Below, in pieces: positions 7,183 through 16,210 of a DNA stretch of 64,000 nucleotides. The notes beneath the pieces were generated by a model. The model saw only the letters and a program-made list of their open reading frames with translations. It ran no database searches and was not told the DNA's origin. The translations under genes and the position numbers were made by a program. The DNA is from Holophagaceae bacterium (lineage in GTDB: Bacteria; Acidobacteriota; Holophagae; Holophagales; Holophagaceae). The stretch lies in contig JADKJH010000001.1 in NCBI GenBank assembly GCA_016722505.1, positions 1,054,001-1,118,000 of the forward strand, given 5' to 3'. The stretch's first letter is position 1, and every line of letters starts with the position of its first letter.

Positions 7183-9102
7183 TCATCCCGCTTGCGCCTG
7201 TCCGGGGTTCCAACCGCGCTCATTGAGCAAGCGCGCACCCTGGATGCGGGTCAGGCGGAACGCCATTTCTTCTTGATGCAAGTGGCAGAATGCCTGCAAG
7301 TGGTCGCCCTCGATGACACGCGGCGTGACGCGGCGCAACTGTGTGCGGTGAGCGGCCGCCGGCAAGTAGGTGAGTTCCACCATGAGATTGCGGCCTGCGG
7401 CGTAATCGAGGATGAGCCTCATCTCTTCAGCGGCTTGATTGCCACCACCCAGGTGCAGCATGGGTACACGCTTCTGCACTTCCTGATAGAGGTTAGGATC
7501 CTCGTCATGGAGTCTCTGCAAGGCGGCGCGCACCATTTGCCGCACAGGTTCCAAATGGTGGTTCATGCCTTTTTCATCTACGAACGACAGGCAGGCCATG
7601 GACCAGAGATACAGATCCTCCTCCTCGTCCAAGCTCACCGGAAGGAACCGGCCCGGCTTGGGCAGATAGCCAGCGGCTTTAAGAAGCGCGAAAGCGTTGC
7701 CATTGCCCTGCACTTCCAACACAGTGTCGGAAATAGGGGCCAATTTAAGCGAGAGGAGCTCTGGCCGAAGGAGCAGCTCATCAGCCAAGTGGGCGGTTCT
7801 CGCCCGCACCAAGCGTTTACCCTGCTGCACTTCCACTTCGCCAACGCGCTGGCCAAGATCATCCAGCAGCTGAAACAGCGTGGAAGGCATGGCGGAATTG
7901 GAATCGCCAATCCGGTTCCCGAGCCGGTGTTTGATGTCATCAAGGCTCAGGCCAAGATCCAAAGCGCGCACCAATGTATCCGGTCCAATACGGAAGGTGG
8001 CCATGGTATCCAAACCTTCGACCTCAGCCAGCTGCGCTAGCTTCAGCAGGCGGTGGGGATTCTGGAACATGGGGGTGAGCCCTTCCAGCGTGGGTTGCAG
8101 CACCAAAGGCGGTTCATTCATGAGCGGCGCCCAATGCCCATCGGTGCCACGCAGATCGCGAAGAAGGTATTCCTGGGCCAAGGCCTCACCATGGGCCGTG
8201 AGGCTCAGATGTTCGCGGGACCCATCCATGGCGATCAGGCCCATGCGCCCAAGAAAGGGAAGGAAAGACGTACGGGTGCGGCTTTCATCGAGCGCGTGGA
8301 GCGTTCTTAAAAAAGCAAGGAAGGGCTGGATGGAAAGCACCTGTCCCCGGCGCTCCAGCAGGTGTTCCATGAAAAACCTGCGGTCCTCGGCCGGGGGCAT
8401 GTCCCACAGCGTGAGATCGTGTTCTAAAAGACTGGCAAAGGCCCTTTCGGCAACCCACCTGGGCGGATGGATCAACACCGCGGGCACTAATGTGTCTACG
8501 CGGCCCTCACGGCTCCAAAGGAATCCAAGACGGTGCAGCAGGGTGAATAGCAGCGTGGCATCCCGGTCTTCCTGAAGGAAGACATTGCGGGAGAGGAGTT
8601 GGGTAAGGTCCTTTTTCGCAGGCAGCCCCCCCTTGAGCACGCGGATGCCCACCACGCAGCGCAGCAGCACAGAGGTAAGCGCCATGGAGAAACCATAAAG
8701 CGGGGCTGGCTGCAACAGGGCGTCTGGCTCCCCCTGGAAACTAAGGGAGCTATCGTCGAAATCGGCCAAGGCATCGGCCACGCGCTCTGCGACCACCCAG
8801 CCTTTTCCACTGGGCAAGATGAGTCCCAGATCCGCCAGATGGCCTTCCAATCCAGGAACCGGCGGGGTGCCTGATTCCACCAGATGTTTCAGTAGGAGAA
8901 GATCTTTGCTTTCAAGGTTTGCCAGGACGTTGGAGAGCTGCGTGTAGTCCTCGAGGTGGAAGACCATGGTCTTCAACAGACGGACCCGGCCCTCAGGTTC
9001 TTCCTCCCATCCTCTAGGAACAGGCAGCTTTCGGTAGTCGCAAATCCGGCGCAGTTGCTCATCGGTGCAATTGGATAGCAATTTGTACTGGGAAAGCGGC
9101 AT
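7183..9102 (-). CDS. Helicase-C3 (XPB/Ssl2-N-like) + WYL domain protein
   Basis: 639 residues without a signal peptide. The N-terminal and middle parts resemble the helicase-associated domain called Helicase_C_3, for example QLRRICDYRKLPVPRGWEEE and LVLQPTLEGLTPM. The C-terminal 90 residues look like a WYL domain (AAGRNLMVELTYLPAA, RVTPRVIEGDHLQAFCH, FRLTRIQGARLL). No Walker A or Walker B motif is seen, so it is not itself a helicase. Proteins of this build often act near DNA repair or transcription; WYL domains can sense ligands or nucleic acid. The function is unknown. Confidence 0.65.
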   Translation of the reverse strand: MPLSQYKLLSNCTDEQLRRICDYRKLPVPRGWEEEPEGRVRLLKTMVFHLEDYTQLSNVLANLESKDLLLLKHLVESGTPPVPGLEGHLADLGLILPSGKGWVVAERVADALADFDDSSLSFQGEPDALLQPAPLYGFSMALTSVLLRCVVGIRVLKGGLPAKKDLTQLLSRNVFLQEDRDATLLFTLLHRLGFLWSREGRVDTLVPAVLIHPPRWVAERAFASLLEHDLTLWDMPPAEDRRFFMEHLLERRGQVLSIQPFLAFLRTLHALDESRTRTSFLPFLGRMGLIAMDGSREHLSLTAHGEALAQEYLLRDLRGTDGHWAPLMNEPPLVLQPTLEGLTPMFQNPHRLLKLAQLAEVEGLDTMATFRIGPDTLVRALDLGLSLDDIKHRLGNRIGDSNSAMPSTLFQLLDDLGQRVGEVEVQQGKRLVRARTAHLADELLLRPELLSLKLAPISDTVLEVQGNGNAFALLKAAGYLPKPGRFLPVSLDEEEDLYLWSMACLSFVDEKGMNHHLEPVRQMVRAALQRLHDEDPNLYQEVQKRVPMLHLGGGNQAAEEMRLILDYAAGRNLMVELTYLPAAAHRTQLRRVTPRVIEGDHLQAFCHLHQEEMAFRLTRIQGARLLNERGWNPGQAQAG

Positions 9103-9288
9103 GGAACCTCGCGCATAGCTCTATATCTGGGGGCACACGTGACCTTCCAGTGTCTCACGGAGCTGCGGAATGTTCACGCCTGAATTTCAATGGGGACCCG
9201 CCTCCTCGGGTTCTCCCTAATGGGGCCCGGGCCACCTTCGCAGCGCATACAGTGGCGAAGTCCGGGGCGTCTATGATTGGATGAAGCC

Positions 9289-10317
9289 ATGACACGCGTC
9301 GAAATCCTGATTTCCCTGCTTCCTGGCTTTTTTCTAGCTGCGGGAGCAGAGCCATTGCTCGCGAGAGGACGCAGGGACTTGCCCCCCTATCGTCGCCATT
9401 TCTGGATCTTTCTCACGTTGGCGATCTCAAGCCTGGGCGCGCTCTTGATCCTGGGCCGGGGCTATATGAGCGAGGCGCGGTGGTCTTCGTGGCTTTTGAT
9501 GACCTTGGGGTCCACCGCGGGATTGGCCGTCCTCACCCTGGGGCGATTGCGCTCCCGTAATCTCCAGGCCTGGGGTTGGCAGCGTGGTAGCGCCAAGAGG
9601 CCTGACCCAACCAAGCCATTGATCCTGGTGGCCGATTCCCATTGGAGCGATGAGTTGGTGGGCCTGCAAGGGGCCACCCGCATGCATCCAGACGCTGACT
9701 GGCTTTTTCTGGGCGATGTCTTTGATGTCTGGGTGGGACTGCCCGGGATGACTTCCGACGCCCAGCGAAGCTTTCTCTCCTGGGTGCGGGAACGCCGCCG
9801 GGCTGGGAGATGGGTGGGGCTTTGGATGGGCAACCGGGAATTTTTTCTGGATGGCTATGCGAAAATTTTCGATTTCATGGGGGAAGGAGTAGAGGGCTCC
9901 CTGGAGGGCGAGAACCTGACTTTCGAGCACGGTGACCTGATCAATTCAAGGGACTGGCAGTATCGGTTATGGAACCGCATCTCCCGTTCTGGACCCATGT
10001 GGCTGCTGTTTTACGTGATGCCAGGCAAGATGGCGGCTTTCATCGCCGCCAAGCTGGAAAGACAGATGCACACCACCAATCGGGCCTACAAACTGGTTTT
10101 TCCCCGGGAGGCCTTTCGTGAGGCTGCAAAGGCCCATTCGCCAAACGTATTCATAACGGGCCACTTCCATACTCACGAGGTAGAAGGCAACGGCATCGCC
10201 CTTCCCTGGGCCTTTGAAGGGGCCTTCATGCTCTGGCATGACGACCGGATCGTGCCCCTGGTTCCAATCCCCCAATCAGATGAAAACCCAACCTTTCCAT
10301 GGGAAACGCATCCATAG
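9289..10317 (+). CDS. LpxH-like calcineurin-fold hydrolase with N-terminal membrane segments
   Basis: 342 residues from ATG 9289, with GGATGAAG just upstream; TTG 9277 is an alternative. Three hydrophobic helices occupy about 5-95. The rest is a two-metal phosphoesterase with motifs ADSH, GDVFDVW, GNREFF, HGDL and GHFHTH. The GNR form of the third motif, rather than GNH, is typical of UDP-2,3-diacylglucosamine hydrolase LpxH, although E replaces the usual D. LpxH makes lipid X in lipid A synthesis. LpxH is normally a peripheral protein, so the fused membrane part is unusual. Assignment to LpxH itself is moderate. Confidence 0.65.
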   Translation: MTRVEILISLLPGFFLAAGAEPLLARGRRDLPPYRRHFWIFLTLAISSLGALLILGRGYMSEARWSSWLLMTLGSTAGLAVLTLGRLRSRNLQAWGWQRGSAKRPDPTKPLILVADSHWSDELVGLQGATRMHPDADWLFLGDVFDVWVGLPGMTSDAQRSFLSWVRERRRAGRWVGLWMGNREFFLDGYAKIFDFMGEGVEGSLEGENLTFEHGDLINSRDWQYRLWNRISRSGPMWLLFYVMPGKMAAFIAAKLERQMHTTNRAYKLVFPREAFREAAKAHSPNVFITGHFHTHEVEGNGIALPWAFEGAFMLWHDDRIVPLVPIPQSDENPTFPWETHP

Positions 10318-10344
10318 ATCCAGATACGCAGCCAGGGAGCCGCC

Positions 10345-10917
10345 ATGAACTGTTTGAGGATGATCGCTACCGTTCTAGGACTGACCCTCTTCACCGCCTG
10401 CTCCACCTATACGGTCAAGACCGACTACGACCCTTCCATCGCCTATTCAAGCTACAAAACTTTCGACTGGTATGCCGCCAGCAAGCGGGCCAAGGGGAAG
10501 GGCAGCGGCATTGATCCGCTCATCGATAAACGCGTTCGGGTGTCGGTCCAGGCTGTCCTGGAAGCAAAGGGTTTCAGACAGGAAACTGTGGCTGAGCCGG
10601 ATTTTCTGGTGACCTATTACCCCGTTTATCAGAACAAAAAATACCGCACCACCTCCAGCTTTGGTGGTGGCTACGGTTGGGGCTCACGGCGCTGGGGGTA
10701 TGGCGTAGGAACTCGCTTCAGCACCAGCCAGGTGCACAAGTACCGGGAAGGGACAATCATCCTGGAAGTCGTGGACAGCAGGTCCAATCAGCTCGTCTGG
10801 CAGGGGGCGGCGGAAGGCGCGCTGACGAATCTCGACAGCCCGGAAAATGCCCAGGAACAGATCAACAAGGCAGTAGGGGATCTGCTTGCGGATTTTCCGC
10901 CTGGACCGAAGCATTGA
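10345..10917 (+). CDS. DUF4136-type lipoprotein
   Basis: 190 residues. The signal peptide ends in a lipobox, LFTACS, with the lipid-modified Cys at residue 19. The mature part has the DUF4136 pattern: YDPSIAYSSYKTFDWY near the N-terminus, an LEAKGF repeat-like helix, DFLVTYYPVY, a Gly/Tyr/Trp/Arg-rich loop (GGGYGWGSRRWGYG), and GTIILEVVDSRSNQLVWQG. Family function is unknown. It starts 27 bases after the LpxH-like gene, so it may share its transcript. Confidence 0.85.
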   Translation: MNCLRMIATVLGLTLFTACSTYTVKTDYDPSIAYSSYKTFDWYAASKRAKGKGSGIDPLIDKRVRVSVQAVLEAKGFRQETVAEPDFLVTYYPVYQNKKYRTTSSFGGGYGWGSRRWGYGVGTRFSTSQVHKYREGTIILEVVDSRSNQLVWQGAAEGALTNLDSPENAQEQINKAVGDLLADFPPGPKH

Positions 10918-10954
10918 ACCAGCACTCTGGAAGAAGCCGCAGCCGGGAATCCAA

Positions 10955-12763
10955 TTACCGCCCAGCTTTGAAAACATAAACCATATCAATGGTTTCACGT
11001 TGAGCAACGCCCCCCCTGGTGGCTGGCGCATAGGTAGTCCGTTTCGCTGCTGAAATAGCCTCCTCATTGAAACCAAAGACACCTGGAACACCTTCCAGCA
11101 CGGTGACCAAGGAGGGTTTCCCGCGTTCATCCACGGTCACCCTGAGGCGCACCACATGATCCTTTGAGCTTTCGAAATGCATCTCCTTGGCCCGTCGAGG
11201 GAAGTTTGGAGCCGCCCTGGAAAGAATCCGAGGTGAAATCAAAGGCACTGCGGACGTCGAGGCAGGGACGGCGAGATGAACGGTGGGGGGCAAGGCAGGT
11301 GTCGGAGCCTGTGGTTCTTGTTTGTCCGGTTCTGGATTCGCAGCGGGAGGCGTCTCGTGTGAAGGGGGAGCCACGGGCTTGGCCCCGCCTTTGCCCTGCT
11401 GCAGCCGCTCGGCCTCCTTGGCATTGTTCTCCCGCAGCTCCCGAAGCTGTTGCTGAAGTTGATCCAAACTGGGTTTGGTGGCACCGGAAACGGGTTTCGG
11501 CTGCGCTGCGCCAGCAGGCCCGGTAGCGGTCGAATCCGGGTTGCCCGGAATGGTAGGAATGGTAGGAGCTGGCGGCACGTTGGCAGCCAACGGGATAGGC
11601 GCAGGCCTCGCCCTCCACCAGCGCCAGACAAACACACCTGAGCCGGCCATCACCAAACCCCCAACGCCCGCAAAGATTAAGCCCAGGGCCTGGGAGTTCA
11701 CGCGATGAGGCTTCCCGGCCGTTCCATGAAGGGGTATCGGAGTTGGTGCTGGAGGCGGTGGTCGTGGTTTTGGAGGTTGCGCAGCTGATTCCACGGGTTC
11801 CAAAGGCGCCTGCGGAGCTTCTTTCGCGGTCGGGAGCACTTTCGGGATATCCGTCCGGCGAGGCGTAGTAGTAAGAATGCCACCGGCACTAAGCCCAGAC
11901 AGAGAGACCTCAGTCCCCTCCATGGCCGTGTGCATTTTCGATTTGGCGGCTTCAGCAATAGGGGAGGCATCCACCAAAGCGCCCATGAACTCATACACAT
12001 CTGGAAACCGATCGCTGGGCCGCTTGGCAAAGGCGCGCAGAAAAACGGCTTTAATCCTAGGGTCCATGCCGGGAGGAATGGTCGGTGGCTCATTCACAAT
12101 GCGCAGCAACGTGGAGGCGACACTGTCTCCCATGAAAGGCAAAGTTCCGGTGAATGCCTCAAACGCCGTCACCGCCAGGGCATAACAATCCGTGATGGGC
12201 GATGCCTCTGCGTCCTGCAACAGTTCCGGCGCGAAGTAGGAGGGGGTTCCTATGATTCCGCCGACGGTGGTCAGATGCTGGGATTCGGTAGAACGGGCTA
12301 CGCCGAAATCCGTGAGTTTCACGCGGCCGTCATTGCCCACCAGGATGTTCTCGGGCTTCACATCCCGATGTGCGATGCCCGCCATCGCCGCCGCCATAAG
12401 CCCTCGCGAGGCTTGGGTCAGCACATAGAGCAGGGCTTCGGGAGGCGAGGATTGATCGTGGATGAGAGCCGCCAGGCTGGTGCCTTTGACGTATTCCATG
12501 GCTATGAACGGCCCTTGTTCAGGGTCTTCGCCTACATCATGCACTGTGATGATGTTGGGATGGTTCAGCCGGGCGGAAATCTCAGCTTCCCGCTGGAACC
12601 GCTCCATGGCATGGGCGTAGTGGCGCCCGCCTTCATGGACGATCTTGATGACCAGTTGCCGCTTGAGCTTGGGGTCTTCAACGAGATAGACCGCCCCCAT
12701 CCCGCCTCTTCCCAGAAGACTGAGGACTTGGTAGCGGCCGATGGACGTTGGGTCCTGTGGCAT
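10955..12763 (-). CDS. Ser/Thr protein kinase fused to a TonB C-terminal domain
   Basis: 602 residues from ATG 12763, with CAGGGAA upstream. Residues 10-270 are a PknB-type kinase: GRGGMG loop (19-24), Lys40, HRDVKPEN (132-139), DFG (152-154). A Pro-rich linker leads to one transmembrane helix (about 358-378). Beyond it lie a Pro/Ala stretch, a short coiled coil rich in Gln/Glu, and a TonB-family C-terminal domain (about 505-602, ending IDMVYVFKAGR). Topology puts the kinase in the cytosol and the TonB domain in the periplasm. TonB domains carry energy to outer-membrane transporters; whether this one does so or only senses is unknown. Confidence 0.85.
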   Translation of the reverse strand: MPQDPTSIGRYQVLSLLGRGGMGAVYLVEDPKLKRQLVIKIVHEGGRHYAHAMERFQREAEISARLNHPNIITVHDVGEDPEQGPFIAMEYVKGTSLAALIHDQSSPPEALLYVLTQASRGLMAAAMAGIAHRDVKPENILVGNDGRVKLTDFGVARSTESQHLTTVGGIIGTPSYFAPELLQDAEASPITDCYALAVTAFEAFTGTLPFMGDSVASTLLRIVNEPPTIPPGMDPRIKAVFLRAFAKRPSDRFPDVYEFMGALVDASPIAEAAKSKMHTAMEGTEVSLSGLSAGGILTTTPRRTDIPKVLPTAKEAPQAPLEPVESAAQPPKPRPPPPAPTPIPLHGTAGKPHRVNSQALGLIFAGVGGLVMAGSGVFVWRWWRARPAPIPLAANVPPAPTIPTIPGNPDSTATGPAGAAQPKPVSGATKPSLDQLQQQLRELRENNAKEAERLQQGKGGAKPVAPPSHETPPAANPEPDKQEPQAPTPALPPTVHLAVPASTSAVPLISPRILSRAAPNFPRRAKEMHFESSKDHVVRLRVTVDERGKPSLVTVLEGVPGVFGFNEEAISAAKRTTYAPATRGGVAQRETIDMVYVFKAGR

Positions 12764-12914
12764 CACATTTCCCTGTTTATTACAAAAAGCGTGCGAGCGG
12801 GTTGAAAAGCCAGCATAGGTTCACCTGCCTGAAATGCAAGGGTTCCGGGGATCAAGATTGGCCTGTCATCAGCCCCGCGAATGAGTATTCTGGAATCCGT
12901 CCCAGGAGGATCCA

Positions 12915-13421
12915 ATGGCCCAAATCACGCTCCAAGGCACACCCGTAAAGACCTCTGGTGAACTCCCGGCGCTGGGGAATCAATCCCCGGGCTTCACACT
13001 CACTAAAATGGATCTCTCCGAGCTCAGCCTTCCAGAACTCAAAGGCAAACGCATCGTGCTGAACATCTTCCCGAGCCTGGATACCGCCACCTGCGCGACC
13101 AGTGTCCGGACCTTCAACCAGCGCGCGAATGAAGTGCCTAACTCAGCCATTCTTTGCGTCTCGGCCGACCTTCCCTTCGCGCAAAAACGATTCTGCGGCG
13201 CTGAGGGGCTGGAACAGGTGATTCCCGTTTCCGATTTCCGCAACAAGCAATTCGGAAGCGATTTCGGCGTATCTATTCTAGACGGAGCACTGAAAGGTCT
13301 GCTGGCCCGAGCCGTAGTGGTGCTGGATGAGAACGGCAAAGTGGTCTACACCGAACTGGTTCCCGAGATCGCCCATGAGCCTGATTACAGCGCCGCGCTA
13401 AAAGCCTTGGCTGGTGTCTAA
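12915..13421 (+). CDS. tpx: Thiol peroxidase, atypical 2-Cys peroxiredoxin
   Basis: 168 residues. It has the Tpx layout: peroxidatic Cys60 in FPSLDTATCATSV and resolving Cys94 in KRFCGAEG, with the conserved Tpx end EIAHEPDY. It reduces hydroperoxides using thioredoxin. Length matches E. coli Tpx (168). A ribosome site CAGGAGG lies nine bases upstream. It is transcribed divergently from the kinase gene. Confidence 0.93.
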   Translation: MAQITLQGTPVKTSGELPALGNQSPGFTLTKMDLSELSLPELKGKRIVLNIFPSLDTATCATSVRTFNQRANEVPNSAILCVSADLPFAQKRFCGAEGLEQVIPVSDFRNKQFGSDFGVSILDGALKGLLARAVVVLDENGKVVYTELVPEIAHEPDYSAALKALAGV

Positions 13422-13427
13422 AAATAA

Positions 13428-14651
13428 TTATTCATAACGCAATGCATCGATCACGTTCAGTTTGGCCGCCTTCAGCGCCGGCAGGAATCCCGCGGTGATG
13501 CCCACCACCGCACTGAAGCCCAGGCCCAACATGATCGCGGAATTTTGGACTACCGCAGGAATTTTTTGAAGCTTCATGATCCAGATGGCGGAAACAGCAA
13601 GACCCACGCCTATGATGCCGCCCAGGGAGGCCAGCACGATGGCTTCCACCAGGAATTGCAGCATGACACTGCGTTGCGTGGCGCCCAAAGCCCTGCGTAC
13701 GCCGATTTCCCGGGTTCGCTCCGTGACGCTCACCAGCATGATGTTCGAGATGCCGATGCCACCCACGATGAGCGAGATGCCAGCCGCTACCGCCAGCAAC
13801 ATGGTGATGACGCCACTTTGAGCCGCTGAAGCCTGCAGCCAATCATTCTGCTTCCTGATCGTGAAATCATTGTCCGAGCCGTTTAGGATCTTGTGGCGTT
13901 GCCGCAAGAGGGCGGTGATCTCTGAGTCTGCTTGCTCCACCGCATCTTCCCGGGCCGCGGAAGCGATGATGTATTGGATCTTGGTCCGGCCCTGGATTTT
14001 TCGCATCACGGTGGTGTACGGCGCGTGGATGGTGTCGTCCTGGTCACCCATGGGACCGCCGCCTTTGCGCTCGAGAATGCCAATGATTTCGAAAGGCATG
14101 TTCCCTAGACGGATGGTCTGGCCGATGGGATCTTCACCGCCCGGAAATAGATTGTCCTGCACAGTCTTGCCGATCACAGCCACCTTGGCTTGGCTGCGGA
14201 CTTCCTGATCGTTGAAGTAGCGGCCCTTTTCCAGATTCCAGCTCTTGATCTGGAGGTAATCAGGATCTGCGCCTGCTATGGTTCCCACCAACCAGTTGTT
14301 GTTGCCGAAGATGGCGGGTTTTGATGCGCGCACATAAGGTGTGGCGGCTGATACGCTGCCGCTCAATTCCCGCTCGATGGCCGTGGCGTCTTCATCCGAG
14401 AGGGTGGTATCCATGCCTCCCATGCCCACTGGCCCGCCAGTTTTGGAACTCGATCCAGGAAAGATCATGATGAGATTGGTGCCCATGCTGCGGATGATGT
14501 CTTGGGAGGCCTGTTTAGAACCTTCTCCGATGCCGATCATGGCGATGACCGCCCCGACGCCGATGATGATGCCGAGCATCGTCAGGAAGGCCCGCATCTT
14601 GTTGCGCGTGATCGCGAAAAAGGCCAATTTGAGAAGTTCGATGGGGCTCAT
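13428..14651 (-). CDS. MacB-like ABC transporter permease (FtsX family)
   Basis: 407 residues. Topology is one N-terminal helix (about 20-42), a periplasmic MacB_PCD domain (about 45-270), and three C-terminal helices with the FtsX signature (ERTREIGVRRALGATQ). No ATPase domain is attached, unlike E. coli MacB, and no separate ATPase gene lies next to it. It follows the adaptor gene by 21 bases in one operon. These systems move substrates such as macrolides, peptides or lipoproteins across the envelope; the substrate is unknown here. Confidence 0.85.
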   Translation of the reverse strand: MSPIELLKLAFFAITRNKMRAFLTMLGIIIGVGAVIAMIGIGEGSKQASQDIIRSMGTNLIMIFPGSSSKTGGPVGMGGMDTTLSDEDATAIERELSGSVSAATPYVRASKPAIFGNNNWLVGTIAGADPDYLQIKSWNLEKGRYFNDQEVRSQAKVAVIGKTVQDNLFPGGEDPIGQTIRLGNMPFEIIGILERKGGGPMGDQDDTIHAPYTTVMRKIQGRTKIQYIIASAAREDAVEQADSEITALLRQRHKILNGSDNDFTIRKQNDWLQASAAQSGVITMLLAVAAGISLIVGGIGISNIMLVSVTERTREIGVRRALGATQRSVMLQFLVEAIVLASLGGIIGVGLAVSAIWIMKLQKIPAVVQNSAIMLGLGFSAVVGITAGFLPALKAAKLNVIDALRYE

Positions 14652-14672
14652 GGTGCTGTACCTCTTTGGATC

Positions 14673-15935
14673 CTAACGCATGCGCGGTCCACCCGTGGCT
14701 GCCAGCGGAGCGGCGCCGTTGGTAGCACGTTTGGGGTCCTCGACGCCCACCAGGACCTGCATCCCTTCCTTTATGCCTTCGCCGCTGATTTCCGTGGCTT
14801 GGCCGTCCGTGATCCCCACCTTCACGGTGACCGCCTTGGGTTTGCCATCGGGACCCAGGACCCATACCCGATCATCCCGCTTGGGAACCATGCCACGCAT
14901 CGAGCCCGCTGGGCCAGCCGCACCGGCTCCTCCAGGCCCCATCCTGCCACCACCCTGCTGGGCATTGGACCCACCAGGCGCCCTGGCGGTCTTGGCTGCC
15001 TTCAGATCCTCAGCGGGAAGGAAGGCCGATGGATTAAATCGCAAAGCGGCGGACGGCACCTTCAGCACATCATCCTTGGATAGCGTCTGAATGGTGACAT
15101 TCGCTGTCATGCCGGGCCGTAATTTCTACTCATCGTTGGCCACTTGCACAACAACCTTATAGTTCACGACATTTTGCACGATGATCGGTTCCAGCCGCAC
15201 CTGATTGACACGCCCATGGAATTGGGTTTCAGGGTAGGAATCCACCGTGAACAAGGCCGGCTGGCCTTCTTTCACCTGTCCGATATCGGCTTCATCAATG
15301 CTTGCTTCGACCTTCATCTTCGTGAGGTCCTGGGCGATGACGAACAAGTTGGGCGTACTGAAACTGGCCGCCACGGTCTGGCCGATATCAATGCTCCGGC
15401 TCACCACAACCCCAGCCACAGGGGCTGTGATGGTGCAGTAGTTGAGATTCGCCTGGGCCTTCTGCAGCGTGGCTTTAGCGCTGGAAAGATCCCCGGCGCC
15501 TCGGTCAGCCACCACTTGAGCGGCATCCAGTTCTTGCTGGGAGATCAGCTTGTCCGCGAAAAGCCGCTTGGAGCGAGCCAGCTGGCGCTGGGCGTCGGCC
15601 ACAGCGGTTTCCGCCTTACCCACATTGGCAGTGGCATCCTGCACGGTCGCCGCGTACACGGTGGTGTCTATCTGGGCGATGGCTTGCCCCTTCTTCACCT
15701 GAGAGTTGTAATCCACGTAAAGATTCGAAATGGTGCCCGAGACCTGGGAACCCACGGTCACCTGGATGAGGCCGGATAATGTGCCTGAAGCACTAATGCG
15801 CTGCTGAAGGTTGCCTTTTTGAACCGGTGCCGTGCGCCACTTCACGGCATCCTTGGGCTTGTTGAGCATGTAGACAGCTCCACCCCCGGCCACAATTGCG
15901 ATGCCACCCAGCCAAATCCACAGCTTGCCCTTCAT
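14673..15935 (-). pseudogene. MacA/HlyD-family adaptor interrupted by an in-frame TAG
   Basis: Start ATG 15935 with GAGGTGGGC upstream. The chain has one N-terminal membrane anchor, a biotinyl-lipoyl region, a coiled-coil hairpin (about 95-175) and a beta-barrel, ending VVVQVANDE at a TAG (15126-15128). The same frame continues after the stop with KLRPGMTANVTIQTL, the conserved next block of this family, and on to the C-terminal domain ending at 14673. Without the stop the protein is about 420 residues, the normal adaptor length. A single base change (for example TTG to TAG) explains it. It could be a real lesion, a sequencing error or, less likely, readthrough. Confidence 0.85.
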
Positions 15936-16022
15936 GCCCACCTCGCTCACTCAACCCGAATGCTCTTACCTTTACTTACGAGGGTTCGAGATTATAAAAA
16001 GTTTAACAAGTGTTGAAATTTA

Positions 16023-16175
16023 GGGGCAGTTATATCTCAGCCAGCGCTTTTCTGGCCGAGATGTTACTGCCCCTTACGTCGGCCAAGAGAGCAAACCCCA
16101 TGGATGGTGCATCGATCAAAATCAAAGGCGACCCAGCCTACGATACCGATCCCAGGCCGACGCGATGGTTGGAGC
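16023..16175 (+). repeat. Hairpin repeat family A, copy with expanded second hairpin
   Basis: GGGGCAGTTA / TTACTGCCCC arms (16023-16073) enclose ATCTC-GCCAG / CTGGC-GAGAT and the loop CGCTTTT. The following GTCGGCC (16078-16084) finds its partner GGCCGAC only about 75 bases later, near 16153. In copy 1 (2181-2197) the same pair is separated by three bases. The tail CGATGG.TGG.GCTCCG follows, as in copy 1. It fills most of the space between the adaptor gene and nuoN. Confidence 0.8.
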
Positions 16176-16210
16176 TCCGGGCTAAGGCCCATGGACTCCC
16201 ACCGACCGCA

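Noticed and set aside
9103..9288. Regulatory RNA or small gene between the WYL and LpxH-like genes
   Set aside because: 186 bases with no clear hairpin, promoter pair or coding frame; treated as a divergent promoter region.
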